Counted from the first letter of the stretch, positions 48,321 to 58,902 are shown. The stretch: 64,000 nt of DNA from Shimia sp. (GCF_022448905.1 NZ_JAKVCW010000021.1:1-64000), one strand, 5' to 3'. Notes: generated by a model not told the origin, from the sequence alone. Program-made: numbers and translations.

Positions 48321-48842
48321 ATGCGGGCTTTGCCGCATGTGTTGGCCGCTCCGAAAGACGGGGCGGCCATTGCGCATTTGTGTCTGCGTCCAGCGCGCAA
48401 TGAGCGCCAGTTTGTGGATGAAATCACGCTGACAAAAGCGCGGGGCATTCCTGGTGAGCGGTGGATGACGCAGCCGTGGTTGCGCACGGAGGATGGTGCG
48501 CCGCATCCGGGCATTCAGGTGTGCATCATTCCCCAACGTGTGCTGGATTTGGTGTGGACACCTGGCGCCGAGGTTTTGCACCCTGGTGATACCTTTGCAG
48601 CCGATATTGACACCTCAGAGGTGAACTTACCAACCGGTCAGGTACTGCAAGTTGGCTCTGCTGTGCTGCGTGTGTCGGAGGTGTTCAATGATGCCTGTGT
48701 GAAGTGGAAAGCGCGGTATGGACCGGCCGCTTATGACTGGATCCGCAATCCGGATCACCGCACGCTCCGGTTGCGGGGTATTTTGTGCAGCGTGGAACAG
48801 GATGGCGTGATCCGCACAGGGGATGTTTTGCACAAGGCTTGA
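48321..48842 (+). CDS. MOSC-domain protein
   Basis: The 173-residue protein has a MOSC-type beta barrel: GIPGERWM, the metal-cofactor cysteine region VSEVFNDACVKWKARYGP, and the end HRTLRLRGILCSVEQDGVIRTGD. MOSC domains, known from molybdenum cofactor sulfurase and YiiM, often handle sulfur or N-hydroxylated substrates with a conserved Cys. The ATG at 48321 (MRALPHVLAAPKDG) looks like the family start, but a TTG at 48297 overlapping the recA stop (TTGA) is possible. It probably shares the recA transcript. Confidence 0.8.
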   Translation: MRALPHVLAAPKDGAAIAHLCLRPARNERQFVDEITLTKARGIPGERWMTQPWLRTEDGAPHPGIQVCIIPQRVLDLVWTPGAEVLHPGDTFAADIDTSEVNLPTGQVLQVGSAVLRVSEVFNDACVKWKARYGPAAYDWIRNPDHRTLRLRGILCSVEQDGVIRTGDVLHKA

Positions 48843-48973
48843 GGGGCTTGACGGTTGGTCAGGTATGCATTTTGCCCAAGTCCCACTAGGTTAGGCGCAT
48901 TGTCATGTGGACAGGCGCGCGTGGGGGTTATAAACCCGCTTCGATACCGAAACCCACGTTAAGAGATCTGCCC

Positions 48974-51646
48974 ATGGCCAGCCTAAACGACATCCGGTCG
49001 ACCTTTCTGAATTACTTTGCCAAGCAGGGCCACGAGGTGGTGGATTCCAGCCCGCTGGTGCCGCGCAATGACCCGACGCTGATGTTTGTGAACTCCGGCA
49101 TGGTGCAGTTCAAAAACCTTTTCACCGGCGTTGAAAAGCGGGACTACAACCGCGCAACCACATCGCAGAAATGCGTGCGGGCCGGCGGCAAGCACAACGA
49201 TCTGGACAACGTTGGCTACACAGCGCGTCACCACACGTTTTTTGAGATGCTCGGCAACTTCTCCTTTGGCGACTATTTCAAAGATGACGCGATCCCGTTT
49301 GCTTGGGAGCTGATCACCAAGGAATTCGATATCCCAAAGGACAAGCTCTACACGACGGTGTATCACACCGACGACGAAGCCTTTGAAATTTGGAAGAAAG
49401 TCGGAGTTCCGGAGGATCGTATCATTCGGATCGCGACCTCGGATAATTTCTGGCAGATGGGCCCTACGGGTCCATGTGGGCCTTGCACCGAAATCTTCTT
49501 TGATCACGGTGATCACATTTGGGGTGGACCTCCCGGCAGCCCGGAAGAAGACGGTGACCGGTTCATTGAGATCTGGAACGTGGTGTTCATGCAGAACGAG
49601 CAGTTCGAAGACGGCTCGATGACCGCGCTGGACATGCAGTCGATTGACACCGGCATGGGGCTGGAGCGGATTGGTGCGTTGCTGCAGGGCAGCCATGACA
49701 ACTACGATACCGATCTGTTCAAAGCGCTGATTGAGGCGTCGGCCAATGTGACCTCGACCGATCCCTACGGGGAGCAGAATGTACATCACCGCGTCATTGC
49801 GGATCACCTGCGGTCTACGTCTTTCCTGATGGCGGACGGCGTGATGCCGTCCAACGATGGCCGTGGCTATGTGCTGCGCCGGATCATGCGTCGGGCGATG
49901 CGCCATGCGCATCTTTTGGGTGCGAAAGATCCCGTGATGCATCAGCTGGTGCCGTCTTTGGTTCAGCAGATGGGGCAGGCCTACCCTGAGTTGGGGCAGG
50001 CGCAGGCGTTGATCGAAGAGACGCTGAAGCAGGAAGAGACCAAGTTTAAGCAGACGCTGGACCGTGGTTTGAAGCTGCTGGACGACGAGCTGGATGGTTT
50101 GGAGGAAGGCGCGCCGCTGGCTGGTGAAGCTGCGTTCAAACTCTATGACACCTATGGCTTCCCGCTTGATCTGACTCAGGACGCGCTGCGCGAAAAGGGG
50201 CGTACCGTGGATACGGACGGTTTTGATGCGGCGATGGCCGAGCAGAAAGCCAAAGCACGTGCCGCCCACAAAGGCTCTGGCGATACCGCGGAGAATGCTG
50301 TTTGGTTTGATGTTGCGGATGAGACCGGATCGTCCGAGTTCCTCGGCTATGACACCGAGACTGCCGAAGGGCAGGTGCTGGCAGTCATGAAAGAAGGGGT
50401 GCTTGTGGATGCGCTGGCGGAAGGCGAAGAAGGCTGGCTGGTGATGAACCAGACGCCGTTTTATGCGGAAAGCGGTGGTCAGGTGGCGGACCATGGCCTG
50501 GTTGAGCGTTTGGAAAACCGCGATGAACTGGCGCATGTGTCCGAGGTGCAGAAGTTTGCCGATGGCAAGCTGATTGGGCATTTGGTCAAAGTCGCGCGCG
50601 GCACCATTTCCAAAGGGGACCCGGTGGCGATGATCGTGGATCACGCACGCCGCACGTCCATTCGCGCGAACCACTCCGCAACGCACTTGCTGCATGAAGC
50701 ACTGCGCGAGGCGCTTGGCGATTACGTGGCACAGCGCGGCTCGCTGAATGCGGATGATCGCCTGCGATTTGACTTCAGCCACAACAAAGCGCTGAGCCCG
50801 GAAGAGTTGACCAAGGTTGGTTTGGACGTGAACGCGTATATCCGTCAGAACACGCCGGTGGAAACCCGTGTGATGACGCCGGATGATGCGCGTGAGATTG
50901 GCGCGCAGGCACTGTTTGGCGAGAAGTATGGCGACGAGGTGCGTGTTGTGTCCATGGGCCGCGCCAACACCGGCAAGGGTCACAACGGTGACACCTATTC
51001 CATCGAGCTTTGCGGCGGTACCCATGTGAAACAGACCGGCGACATTGGTGTGTTTGTGCTGCTTTCGGATAGCGCATCTTCGGCCGGTGTGCGCCGGATC
51101 GAGGCGCTGACCGGTGAGGTGGCCTTTGCACATCTGGAGCGTGAAGCCAAACGTGTGACCGAAGTGGCAGGCACACTCAAAGCGCAGCCTGGTGAGATTG
51201 TTGATCGCGTGAAGGCGCTGCTTGACGAGCGGAAAGCGCTGCAAAACGAAGTTGCGACGCTGCGCCGCGAATTGGCGATGTCTGGTGGCGCCGGGCAGGG
51301 CGCTGGCCCTGAGGCAAAAGAGATTAATGGCGTGAAGTTCTTTGCACAGGTGCTCTCTGGCGTGTCTGGTAAAGACCTGCCTCCGTTGATTGATGAGCAC
51401 AAAGCACGACTGGAAAGCGGCGCGGTTCTATTGGTGGCGGACACCGATGGCAAAGTTGCCGTGGCGGCTGGCGTGACGGATGACCTCAAAGGCGATTTGA
51501 GTGCCGTCGATCTGGTACGTGCTGCCGTTGGCCCAATGGGTGGCAAAGGCGGCGGTGGTCGTCCAGATATGGCGCAAGGCGGCGCCAAAGATGCCTCCAA
51601 AGCAGACGAAGCCTTTGCCGCAGCTGAAGCGGTGATTGCAGGCTGA
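48974..51646 (+). CDS. alaS: Alanyl-tRNA synthetase
   Basis: The 890-residue enzyme charges tRNA-Ala. The N-terminal catalytic domain contains [19 protein letters not shown], and the editing site HSATHLLH supplies the zinc ligands together with CGGTH. The end of the protein has the glycine-rich C-Ala segment ([16 protein letters not shown]). The ATG at 48974 gives the usual start [11 protein letters not shown]; upstream in-frame codons to 48905 are ignored. No T-box or leader is evident. Confidence 0.96.
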   Translation: MASLNDIRSTFLNYFAKQGHEVVDSSPLVPRNDPTLMFVNSGMVQFKNLFTGVEKRDYNRATTSQKCVRAGGKHNDLDNVGYTARHHTFFEMLGNFSFGDYFKDDAIPFAWELITKEFDIPKDKLYTTVYHTDDEAFEIWKKVGVPEDRIIRIATSDNFWQMGPTGPCGPCTEIFFDHGDHIWGGPPGSPEEDGDRFIEIWNVVFMQNEQFEDGSMTALDMQSIDTGMGLERIGALLQGSHDNYDTDLFKALIEASANVTSTDPYGEQNVHHRVIADHLRSTSFLMADGVMPSNDGRGYVLRRIMRRAMRHAHLLGAKDPVMHQLVPSLVQQMGQAYPELGQAQALIEETLKQEETKFKQTLDRGLKLLDDELDGLEEGAPLAGEAAFKLYDTYGFPLDLTQDALREKGRTVDTDGFDAAMAEQKAKARAAHKGSGDTAENAVWFDVADETGSSEFLGYDTETAEGQVLAVMKEGVLVDALAEGEEGWLVMNQTPFYAESGGQVADHGLVERLENRDELAHVSEVQKFADGKLIGHLVKVARGTISKGDPVAMIVDHARRTSIRANHSATHLLHEALREALGDYVAQRGSLNADDRLRFDFSHNKALSPEELTKVGLDVNAYIRQNTPVETRVMTPDDAREIGAQALFGEKYGDEVRVVSMGRANTGKGHNGDTYSIELCGGTHVKQTGDIGVFVLLSDSASSAGVRRIEALTGEVAFAHLEREAKRVTEVAGTLKAQPGEIVDRVKALLDERKALQNEVATLRRELAMSGGAGQGAGPEAKEINGVKFFAQVLSGVSGKDLPPLIDEHKARLESGAVLLVADTDGKVAVAAGVTDDLKGDLSAVDLVRAAVGPMGGKGGGGRPDMAQGGAKDASKADEAFAAAEAVIAG

Positions 51647-51724
51647 CCATTTGGTCAAAATCTTCTTGGCCTGTCCGGCAATTCACGTAGAGTGTCGGGC
51701 AGGACAACAGTATTGGAGAGCCTA

Positions 51725-52012
51725 ATGGGTGCGCTTTGGATTGCACATGTGACCGTGACTGATGCGGACGCTTACGGAAAATATGCGGAGCTGGCTGGTC
51801 CGGCGATTGCCAAACACGGTGGTGAGTTTATTGCCCGTGGCGGCAAATTTGTGCAGCTGGAAGGCAAAGAGCGGCCCCGTAATGTGGTAGCCCGTTTTCC
51901 GGATGTTGACACGGCGGTCGCTTGCTATCACAGCCCTGAGTATCAAGAGGCGCTAAATCATGCGCGCGGCGCAAGCGAGCGCGAGTTGATGGTTGTCGAG
52001 ACTAGTGAATAG
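51725..52012 (+). CDS. DUF1330 family protein
   Basis: The 95-residue protein is a dimeric alpha-beta barrel domain of the DUF1330 family: WIAHVTVTDADAYGKYAEL, GGEFIARGGKFVQLEG, VARFPDVDTAVACYHSPEYQ and the end ERELMVVE. Its biochemical role is unknown. GGAGAG stands 6 bases before the ATG. Its stop overlaps the start of the next exported-protein gene, so the two are probably coupled. Confidence 0.88.
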   Translation: MGALWIAHVTVTDADAYGKYAELAGPAIAKHGGEFIARGGKFVQLEGKERPRNVVARFPDVDTAVACYHSPEYQEALNHARGASERELMVVETSE

Positions 52013-52634
52013 AACTGTTCTGGCCCTAGCAATGTGGTTGTGCGGCGCCAATTTTGGCGTCGCTGATACTGTTAAAGATGTAGCTATTGATGACATTCAG
52101 GGCCCCGCGACCCAGAGATTGCCGGTTGATGGATTTTGGTACCGTGGTCAGATTTATGACGAACCGGTCTATGCATCCGGTATAGCGATTGGAACTGAGT
52201 TGGTAGTGGTTGATGGCGGTCTTGCCATACCCACTGCGCCCGGTGGCTTGATTGCTCTAAATGCAAAAGTTCATACCAAACCTGGAATGTCAGCGCGTTT
52301 GCCGTCTACGGATTGGAGTGATTTCGATCTTACACCACGCCCGCTTGCTGTTTGGCTGGAAAAACCGGTTTGTCAGCTTGGCATAGAGTTCTGGGCAGAG
52401 GACCCAAAGCGGGAAACACAAAAAGGCATTTCCGTGGTTGTGCAGCTACTTGACGAACAAGGCGGCGTTCTTGGGCAGCGCAACTACAGGCATTTTGTTG
52501 GTCTTACGCGCGTGGGTTTTGATGCAACTGACATAGAAACAGACATAAAAGCTGTTCGCCTTCTTCCTGCCGCCAATACCGGCTTGGCAATTGTCGCTGT
52601 CAGAGCGCGGGCCTGCACTTTGCTTTTGGGTTAG
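52005..52634 (+). CDS. Exported hypothetical protein
   Basis: The 209-residue product has a clear signal peptide if started at the GTG at 52005: MNRTVLALAMWLCGANFGVA, cleaved before DTVKDVAID. The mature part has a beta-rich look (GFWYRGQIYDEP, AIGTELVVVDGG, CQLGIEFWAED) and two cysteines. I recognise no family. The start overlaps the DUF1330 stop by 8 bases in another frame. Confidence 0.65.
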   Translation: MNRTVLALAMWLCGANFGVADTVKDVAIDDIQGPATQRLPVDGFWYRGQIYDEPVYASGIAIGTELVVVDGGLAIPTAPGGLIALNAKVHTKPGMSARLPSTDWSDFDLTPRPLAVWLEKPVCQLGIEFWAEDPKRETQKGISVVVQLLDEQGGVLGQRNYRHFVGLTRVGFDATDIETDIKAVRLLPAANTGLAIVAVRARACTLLLG

Positions 52635-52875
52635 GTGTCTGCTGTTTAGGGGGGGGGGTAGGGCTGAGGCTGAATTTGAAGGTTTGGCCGATAAGCACGC
52701 GGCAAATTTCGCTTTTTGGATAGAATGTTTTGAATATTGTGTAAGAAATAGGAGGCTGTTCTGTCTTTTGGTGCTGTGTAGGGCTTTTTTCCCGTTTTGC
52801 TCTCGCGTATATGATCGTGAAATCTGGTGGCCTATTCGTATTGATTAGGGCGCCGCAGGCTAGGAGCTTAATCAG
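52635..52875. other. Intergenic region with a 10-G run
   Basis: About 240 bases precede the class II amidotransferase gene. A run of ten G (52649-52658) stands just after the previous stop. It is not near a start codon, so phase variation is unlikely. No promoter or operator stands out apart from an AGGAG ribosome site at 52862. Confidence 0.4.
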
Positions 52876-53658
52876 ATGTGTCGTTGGGCCGCCTATATTG
52901 GGGCACCGTGTTATTTAGAAGATGTTGTGACGCGGCCAGATCACTCGTTGATCCAGCAAAGCATGCAAGCGACAGAGTGCAAAACCCAGACCAACGGCGA
53001 CGGCGTTGGTTTGGCGTGGTATGGCAGCCGGCAAGAACCAGGGCTGTATCGGGACATTTTGCCAGCGTGGTCTGACCCGAACTTGAGGTCGCTTACGGCA
53101 CAGGTCGAGTCCGGGCTGTTTCTGGCGCATGTGCGGGCCTCCACTGGCACCGCCACCAGCCGCAACAACTGTCATCCATTTGCGGTGGGGCGGTGGTCTT
53201 TTATGCACAACGGTCAGGTTGGTGGGTTTGAGACCTTTCGACGGCGCGCGGATATGTTGATCCCGGATGAGCTGTATCCAGAGCGCAAGGGGGCGACGGA
53301 CAGTGAGGTGTTGTTCCTCATGGGGTTGACCGAAGGCATGGATGACCATCCAAAAGAATCCATGCAGATTGCCGTGGGCATCCTGGAGCGCATGAGCCGC
53401 GAGCGGGGCACCACGCCGCATATGCGGCTGGCAGCGGCATTTAGTGATGGCGACACGCTGTATGCCATTCGATACGCCTCCGACAATCGTGCGCCGACTG
53501 TGTACCATCGCGCCAGCGACACTCGCAGCGGCCGCGCTGTGGTGAGTGAGCCTTTGGTGGAGGCGGAAGATGGCTGGGAAGCCATACCGGCCGGATCGTT
53601 CTGTCGGTTCCACAAGGATGGCAGCTATGAGATTGAGCCGTTCCGGCCGCTCACTTGA
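52876..53658 (+). CDS. Class II glutamine amidotransferase (YafJ-like)
   Basis: The 260-residue protein starts MCRWAAYIG, so Cys2 becomes the N-terminal nucleophile. Glutamine-domain motifs follow: HSLIQQSMQA, NGDGVGLAWYG, AHVRASTGTATSRNNCHPF and FMHNGQVGGF. No second synthetase domain is present. This stand-alone Ntn type (related to YafJ, EgtC and the GltB N-terminus) has an unclear acceptor. AGGAG 9 bases upstream fixes the start. Confidence 0.85.
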   Translation: MCRWAAYIGAPCYLEDVVTRPDHSLIQQSMQATECKTQTNGDGVGLAWYGSRQEPGLYRDILPAWSDPNLRSLTAQVESGLFLAHVRASTGTATSRNNCHPFAVGRWSFMHNGQVGGFETFRRRADMLIPDELYPERKGATDSEVLFLMGLTEGMDDHPKESMQIAVGILERMSRERGTTPHMRLAAAFSDGDTLYAIRYASDNRAPTVYHRASDTRSGRAVVSEPLVEAEDGWEAIPAGSFCRFHKDGSYEIEPFRPLT

Positions 53659-53666
53659 TGATTTCA

Positions 53667-53712
53667 GCTGGCAATACTTAACTAGGGCATCAGTTTTGCA
53701 GGTATTGCCAGC
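53667..53712. terminator. Inverted repeat between convergent genes
   Basis: GCTGGCAATAC (53667-53677) and GTATTGCCAGC (53702-53712) pair perfectly over 11 bases with a 24-base loop, followed on the plus strand by a T-rich stretch. It lies between the amidotransferase and caspase-like genes, so it may serve both directions. Confidence 0.55.
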
Positions 53713-53723
53713 CGCTGTTTGTT

Positions 53724-54581
53724 TTAGAAATCGCCGTTGCTGCGAATATTGGTCGCCCGGTCGCCAAAGGTTTCCTTGACAGAGTCTGTGTCCGCCAAAA
53801 CCGTGCCTTGTGCCAAGATCTTTATGGAGTGATCCGTGGCGCGCCAGCGTGACTGTTTAAACCCATCGGCTAGTGCCAGACCAAATGGCATGCCCGCAGC
53901 CCAGTTCTTGAGAAACAAAGGGAATTCGATTGTCGAGTTTGTGTTGACAGCGATGGCGCCGGCGCCAACGGAAAAGCCGGCATCAACCATTTCTTCCGCC
54001 AAGGCCGCGCCGTAGCAGGCGGTTGTATAGAACATGCGCAGTCGATCGTCTGCGTTCAGGCCATCAATGGCCGCGCAGATGTCAGAGCGGGTGACATAAC
54101 CTCCGCCCATGGAGTATTTTGTGCCCCCTCCTTCCTTTTCAACTCCATGCCCGTGCCAGATTAAGTCGACCTCATCTACATCAGCGTCAGAAAGTGCGTC
54201 ACGAAGCGTTTCGGTAAGCTCGGTAAGGGTTGCTCCAGACCCGGTTACCGTAAGGATGCGATCATAGGCGACTCGGCAGATCGCGTAAGGCAGGGCTATG
54301 CCGGATTTTTCAATGAAACCGTAGAGACGTTCTTTGATCTTCTTGTTTTCGTTTTCCTCAATAAATTCGGAAAAAACGACAAGGACCCTCTCATGGCGGC
54401 GCACAATTCGCTCTTCACGTCGCCTTAAACTTGGACCTTCCTCGACGACACGCTTCATACGTTCTTGGCCTTCGTCCATCAGATCATTGTAGGTGCCAAC
54501 AGCATTGGCCAGTCGAATTTTTCGCCGCTCACGCCTGTCTTGACGGCGTTGCTTGATTTTGTCTTTGCTTAAAAATCCCAT
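53724..54581 (-). CDS. Caspase-like (clan CD) cysteine peptidase candidate
   Basis: The 285-residue protein has two signatures of clan CD peptidases: a hydrophobic strand ending in His-Gly (VDLIWHGHG, His143 or His145) and, about 45 residues on, a strand ending in Ala-Cys (RMFYTTACYG, Cys189). The spacing equals that of caspases. Before them is a strongly basic, coiled-coil-like region (residues 6-66: KIKQRRQDRRERRKIR, RMKRV, RRREERIVRRHERV). After them comes a region with GAGAIAVNTNSTIEFPLF. There is no signal peptide, so it is cytoplasmic. It stands alone, convergent with the amidotransferase gene; no effector or substrate gene is adjacent. Peptidase activity is predicted from motifs only. 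Confidence 0.6.
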   Translation of the reverse strand: MGFLSKDKIKQRRQDRRERRKIRLANAVGTYNDLMDEGQERMKRVVEEGPSLRRREERIVRRHERVLVVFSEFIEENENKKIKERLYGFIEKSGIALPYAICRVAYDRILTVTGSGATLTELTETLRDALSDADVDEVDLIWHGHGVEKEGGGTKYSMGGGYVTRSDICAAIDGLNADDRLRMFYTTACYGAALAEEMVDAGFSVGAGAIAVNTNSTIEFPLFLKNWAAGMPFGLALADGFKQSRWRATDHSIKILAQGTVLADTDSVKETFGDRATNIRSNGDF

Positions 54582-54609
54582 AGTACCCTCAGAAATCGAA
54601 AAAATATAA

Positions 54610-54643
54610 AACAGGCAGAACCCGCGTGGGAACTCTGCCTGTT
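54610..54643 (-). terminator. Terminator after typA
   Basis: AACAGGCAGA and TCTGCCTGTT pair around an inner CCC/GGG stem. On the minus strand it is followed by TTTATATTTTTT, 46 bases beyond the typA stop. Confidence 0.85.
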
Positions 54644-54688
54644 CTTTTGTAATTCGATCAATTCCGGGAATCCGGAAGCAGGACGCTC

Positions 54689-56506
54689 TTAGTTTTGTTT
54701 GGACATCCGCTTGCGCTCGTGCGGGTCCAGGTAGCGTTTGCGCAGACGCACTGTGTTTGGTGTGACTTCCACCAGTTCGTCGTCGTTGATGTAGGCGATG
54801 GCCTCTTCCAGAGACAGCGTCATGGGCGTTGTCAGGCGTACCGCTTCATCAGAACCAGACGCGCGCACGTTGGTGAGCTTCTTGCCTTTCAGCGGGTTCA
54901 CTTCGAGGTCGTTGTCACGAGAGTGCTCGCCGATGATCATGCCGGTGTAGACGTCGGCCTGGGCGCCAATCATCATCTTGCCGCGGTCTTCGAGGTTCCA
55001 AAGGGCGTAGGCCACAGACTGGCCGTTCTCCATGGAGATCAGCACACCTGCGCGACGGCCGGGGATGGCACCTTTGTATTCGGTCCAGCCGTGGAACACG
55101 CGGTTCAGAACGCCGGTGCCGCGGGTGTCGGTGAGGAACTCGCCGTGGTAGCCGATCAGGCCACGCGAGGGCACGTGGGCGATGATGCGGGTTTTGCCAG
55201 CACCACCTGGGCGCATTTCAACCAACTCGCCTTTGCGGGAGCCTGTGAGCTTCTCGATGACTGCGCCGGAGTATTCGTCATCCACGTCGATGGTGGCTTC
55301 TTCGACTGGTTCCATGCGGACACCGTTTTCTTCGCGCATGATCACCTGTGGACGGGAGATCGACAGCTCAAAGCCTTCGCGGCGCATGTTTTCGATCAGA
55401 ACGCCCATCTGCAGTTCGCCACGGCCGGAAACCTCAAAGGCTTCGCCACCGGGGGTGTCTGCGATTTTGATCGCCACGTTGGACTCGGCCTCTTTGTAAA
55501 GGCGGTCGCGGATCACGCGGGACTGAACCTTTTTGCCGTCACGGCCCGCCAGCGGGCTGTCGTTGATGCCAAAGGTCACGGTGATGGTTGGTGGATCGAT
55601 TGGCTGTGCTTCCAGCGGCTCGTCTACGGCCAGCGCACAGATGGTGTCTGCCACGGTGGCTTTGGCCATACCTGCGATAGAGACGATGTCGCCAGCTTGC
55701 GCTTCTTCGATGTCTTGCTGGGCGAGGCCACGGAAGGCTTGGATCTTAGTGACGCGGAACTGTTCGATTTTCTGGCCAATGCGGGAGATCGCCTGAACAG
55801 TGGCGCCCACTTTCAAGGTGCCGGATTCCACACGGCCGGTCAGGATGCGGCCCACAAATGGGTCGGACCCCAAAGTGGTGGCCAGCATGCGGAAGTCATC
55901 TTCTTGCTGGTGAACCTGTTTTGGCTCCGGCACGTGGTTCACAATCAGGTTGAACAGCGCGTGCAGGTCCTGACGTGGGCCGTCGAGTTCTGCATCTGCC
56001 CAGCCGTTGCGGCCGGAAGCGTACATGTGTGGAAAGTCGAGTTGGTCGTCGTTGGCATCCAGAGAGGCAAAAAGGTCAAAGCACTCATCCAATGCGCGAT
56101 CAGGTTCGGCGTCTGGTTTGTCCACTTTGTTCAGCACCACAATGGGTCGCAGGCCCAGAGCCAAGGCCTTGGAGGTCACAAACTTGGTCTGAGGCATTGG
56201 GCCTTCGGCGGCGTCCACTAGCAGAACCACACCGTCGACCATGCTCAGGATGCGCTCAACCTCGCCACCGAAGTCGGCGTGGCCTGGGGTGTCCACGATG
56301 TTGATGCGGGTGCCTTTCCATTCCACGGAGGTTGGCTTGGCAAAGATCGTGATGCCGCGTTCGCGCTCCAGATCGTTGCTGTCCATGGCGCGTTCCGCCA
56401 CTTCCTGGTTTTCCCGGAATGCGCCCGACTGTTTCAGCAGCTCGTCCACGAGCGTGGTTTTGCCGTGGTCAACGTGGGCGATGATGGCGATATTGCGAAG
56501 ATCCAT
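54689..56506 (-). CDS. typA: Ribosome-associated GTPase TypA/BipA
   Basis: The 605-residue translational GTPase binds the ribosome and aids 50S assembly and growth under stress. G-domain motifs are [29 protein letters not shown] and [10 protein letters not shown]. The TypA-specific C-terminal part contains [20 protein letters not shown] and [21 protein letters not shown]. The ATG at 56506 is chosen because the family starts [15 protein letters not shown]; the open frame extends to 56554. AAAGG lies upstream. Confidence 0.95.
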   Translation of the reverse strand: MDLRNIAIIAHVDHGKTTLVDELLKQSGAFRENQEVAERAMDSNDLERERGITIFAKPTSVEWKGTRINIVDTPGHADFGGEVERILSMVDGVVLLVDAAEGPMPQTKFVTSKALALGLRPIVVLNKVDKPDAEPDRALDECFDLFASLDANDDQLDFPHMYASGRNGWADAELDGPRQDLHALFNLIVNHVPEPKQVHQQEDDFRMLATTLGSDPFVGRILTGRVESGTLKVGATVQAISRIGQKIEQFRVTKIQAFRGLAQQDIEEAQAGDIVSIAGMAKATVADTICALAVDEPLEAQPIDPPTITVTFGINDSPLAGRDGKKVQSRVIRDRLYKEAESNVAIKIADTPGGEAFEVSGRGELQMGVLIENMRREGFELSISRPQVIMREENGVRMEPVEEATIDVDDEYSGAVIEKLTGSRKGELVEMRPGGAGKTRIIAHVPSRGLIGYHGEFLTDTRGTGVLNRVFHGWTEYKGAIPGRRAGVLISMENGQSVAYALWNLEDRGKMMIGAQADVYTGMIIGEHSRDNDLEVNPLKGKKLTNVRASGSDEAVRLTTPMTLSLEEAIAYINDDELVEVTPNTVRLRKRYLDPHERKRMSKQN

Positions 56507-56576
56507 AAGGGCAGCCTTTCCTGTTCGCGCTCGCCCTAACGTGGGTTGTGGCAAAAGGCCAGCCCTTTAATGCCAG

Positions 56577-56912
56577 TTAGTGAACGGCGGTCTTGGAAAA
56601 CAGGTTGATCACGAGGATTCCGGCTACAATCAGCCCCATTCCGAGGATCGCGGCTAGATCAAGTTTTTGACCAAAGGCGAAATATGCGATGATCGAGATC
56701 GAAATGATACCCAAGCCGGACCAGACCGCATAGGTGATGCCAACGGGCAGATAGCGTAGGGTTTGCGCCATCATGTAGAAGGCGAGGCCATAACCGATCA
56801 CCACGATGATTGAGGGAATGGGCTTGGTGAATTGCTGACTGGCCTGCAGCGCAGCGGTGCCGATGGTTTCAAACACAACGGCGACCAGAAGGATCAGATA
56901 GGCTTTGGGCAT
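56577..56912 (-). CDS. Small multidrug resistance (SMR) family transporter
   Basis: The 111-residue, four-helix protein matches the SMR family (EmrE/QacE type): the membrane-buried Glu in VVFETIGTAALQAS, then GYGLAFYMMAQTLRYLPVGITYAVWSG and IIAYFAFGQKLD. SMR proteins exchange protons for cationic drugs or guanidinium. The YGLAFYMMAQTL and PVGITYAVWSG segments resemble EmrE more than Gdx. It is transcribed with the YitT gene 15 bases upstream. Confidence 0.9.
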   Translation of the reverse strand: MPKAYLILLVAVVFETIGTAALQASQQFTKPIPSIIVVIGYGLAFYMMAQTLRYLPVGITYAVWSGLGIISISIIAYFAFGQKLDLAAILGMGLIVAGILVINLFSKTAVH

Positions 56913-56927
56913 ACGCGTCCCTGGAGG

Positions 56928-57548
56928 TTAGCGCGCGATATAGCGATCGCGCCGGTGATTTGTTGCGATCATAATATTGGTAATCGCGGCACCGACGAGC
57001 GAGAAGACGACCGCGTTGAGGTCAAAAAACGACAAGGCCAGACCAAAGACCAGCACGTCAAAGCCAAGTTGGACCCAACCTGCTTTGATGCCTTTGGCGT
57101 CCTGCAGCCACACGGCCACGATGCCGACACCGCCAAGGGTGGCGCCGTGGCGGAACAGGACGATGAGGCCTGCGCCGGCGGTCACGCCTGCGAGTGCTGC
57201 GCCAAGCAGTGGATGGACGTTTGTCAGGGTAAAAAACTGAGGCAGGATTGCGCTCCAGACAGAAAGAAGACCTACGGCGGCGAAAGTTTTGAGCGTAAAA
57301 GCCAGCCCCATGCGAAGATAGGCGATGAGATAAAATGGCAAGTTCATCAAAAAGAATACGGAGCCAAAGCTCATACCCGTTGCCTTAGCCGTGACCAGAG
57401 AGAGGCCGGCAATTTGACCTGTGAAGAGATCGCATGCCTGCAGGAACTCTACTGCAAGGGAGACAAGAAGTGTGCCAACGATCAACCCTTGAATGTCGTC
57501 AAAAGGGCTGTGTTTATCAGGGCTTGGGGATTCAATAAAACTTACCAT
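56928..57548 (-). CDS. YitT family membrane protein
   Basis: The 206-residue protein has five or six hydrophobic helices with the YitT pattern: GTLLVSLAVEFLQACDLFTGQIAGLSLVT, FFLMNLPFYLIAYLRMG, LLGAALAGVTAGAGLIVLFRHGATLGGVGIVA. The C-terminal DUF2179 domain of longer homologues is absent. The function of the family is unknown, though transport is suspected. The first gene of a two-gene unit with the SMR transporter. Confidence 0.85.
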   Translation of the reverse strand: MVSFIESPSPDKHSPFDDIQGLIVGTLLVSLAVEFLQACDLFTGQIAGLSLVTAKATGMSFGSVFFLMNLPFYLIAYLRMGLAFTLKTFAAVGLLSVWSAILPQFFTLTNVHPLLGAALAGVTAGAGLIVLFRHGATLGGVGIVAVWLQDAKGIKAGWVQLGFDVLVFGLALSFFDLNAVVFSLVGAAITNIMIATNHRRDRYIAR

Positions 57549-57641
57549 GTGTAGGATTTGCCGCAGCGCAGCGAAGCTGTCTAGAGGGGGCGGCGCAAGG
57601 CCGCTATGCGCTGGGGGTCTACCTGACGGATGGTGAAGATG

Positions 57642-57672
57642 GTCCTAAGGCGCGCCACTCGCGCCTTAGGAC
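57642..57672. terminator. Perfect hairpin downstream of icd
   Basis: GTCCTAAGGCGCG and CGCGCCTTAGGAC form a 13-base stem with a 5-base loop, 15 bases beyond the icd stop. No T-tract follows on the minus strand, so termination is likely but not certain. Confidence 0.65.
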
Positions 57673-57687
57673 AAAGTGTCTCATCGC

Positions 57688-58902
57688 TTATCCGGCGAGC
57701 GCTTTGTTGAGGTTTTCGTCAATCTTCTCAAGGAAGCCCATGGTGGTGAGCCAGCCTTGATCCGGGCCAACCAGCAGAGCCAGATCTTTGGTCATGTAAC
57801 CGCCTTCGACGGTTTCGATGATCACCCGCTCGAGGGTTTCAGCAAAGGCGCGCAGGGCAATGTTGTTGTCCAGCTTCGCGCGGTGCTTCAGGCCGCCAGT
57901 CCAGGCGTAGATCGATGCGATGGAGTTGGTGGAGGTGGCTTCGCCTTTTTGGTGCTGGCGATAATGACGGGTCACGGTGCCGTGGGCCGCCTCGGCCTCC
58001 ACAATCTTTCCATCTGGCGTCATCAGTTGCGAGGTCATCAGGCCAAGCGAGCCAAAACCTTGTGCCACAGTGTCGGACTGTACGTCGCCGTCGTAGTTCT
58101 TGCAGGCCCAGACAAATTTGCCGTTCCACTTCATGGCGCAGGCGACCATGTCGTCGATCAGCCGGTGTTCATACCAGATGCCGGCGGCTTTGAATTTTTC
58201 TTCGAACTCTTCCTCATAGACCTTTTGGAACAGGTCTTTGAAACGGCCGTCATAGGCTTTCAGGATGGTGTTCTTGGTAGAGAGGTACACCGGCCACCCG
58301 AGGTTCAGGCCGTAGTTGAGCGAGGCGCGGGCAAAGTCGATGATGGAGCTGTCGAGGTTGTACATCGCCTGATAGACACCGGCGGACGGTGCATCGTAGA
58401 CCTCTTTCTCGATCACAGTGCCGTCTTCACCAACAAATTTCATGGTCAGCTTACCAGCGCCCGGGAAGGTGAAGTCGGTGGCTTTGTACTGATCGCCAAA
58501 GGCGTGACGACCCACCACGATGGGGGAGGTCCAGCCGGGCACAAGGCGCGGCACGTTGCGACAGATGATTGGCTGGCGGAACACCACACCGCCGAGGATG
58601 TTGCGGATGGTGCCGTTGGGGGAGCGCCACATTTTTTTGAGGCCAAACTCTTCCACCCGCTGCTCATCGGGCGTGATGGTGGCGCATTTCACGGCCACAC
58701 CAATCTCTTTGGTCTTCTCCGCGGCGTCGATGGTGATCTGGTCTTCGGTGCGGTCCCGCTCTTCGATGCCCAGATCGTAGTAAAGCAGGTCGAGATCGAG
58801 ATAAGGCAGGATCAATTTGTCCTTGATGAACTGCCACATAATGCGAGTCATTTCATCGCCGTCCATTTCGACGATGGGGTTGTCCACTTTGATCTTGGTC
58901 AT
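57688..58902 (-). CDS. icd: NADP-dependent isocitrate dehydrogenase
   Basis: The 404-residue enzyme decarboxylates isocitrate to 2-oxoglutarate with NADP in the citric acid cycle. It is the subfamily II (mitochondrial-like) homodimeric form, marked by [16 protein letters not shown] at the start, [15 protein letters not shown], and the later segments [16 protein letters not shown] and [23 protein letters not shown]. The coenzyme site [17 protein letters not shown] follows. A GGAG-type site precedes the ATG, and an imperfect GTATAC palindrome lies near 58975-58992 in the divergent region. Confidence 0.95.
   Translation of the reverse strand: MTKIKVDNPIVEMDGDEMTRIMWQFIKDKLILPYLDLDLLYYDLGIEERDRTEDQITIDAAEKTKEIGVAVKCATITPDEQRVEEFGLKKMWRSPNGTIRNILGGVVFRQPIICRNVPRLVPGWTSPIVVGRHAFGDQYKATDFTFPGAGKLTMKFVGEDGTVIEKEVYDAPSAGVYQAMYNLDSSIIDFARASLNYGLNLGWPVYLSTKNTILKAYDGRFKDLFQKVYEEEFEEKFKAAGIWYEHRLIDDMVACAMKWNGKFVWACKNYDGDVQSDTVAQGFGSLGLMTSQLMTPDGKIVEAEAAHGTVTRHYRQHQKGEATSTNSIASIYAWTGGLKHRAKLDNNIALRAFAETLERVIIETVEGGYMTKDLALLVGPDQGWLTTMGFLEKIDENLNKALAG

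Noticed and set aside
48983..51400. 805-codon minus-strand open frame opposite alaS
   Set aside because: It mirrors the codon structure of alaS, is rich in His and Arg, and no family pattern is visible.
52649..52658. Ten-G run as a phase-variation tract
   Set aside because: It lies after a stop codon and more than 200 bases before the next start, so slippage would not switch a reading frame.
54695..56221. 508-codon plus-strand open frame opposite typA
   Set aside because: It is an antisense shadow of typA with no start signal and an unnatural composition.
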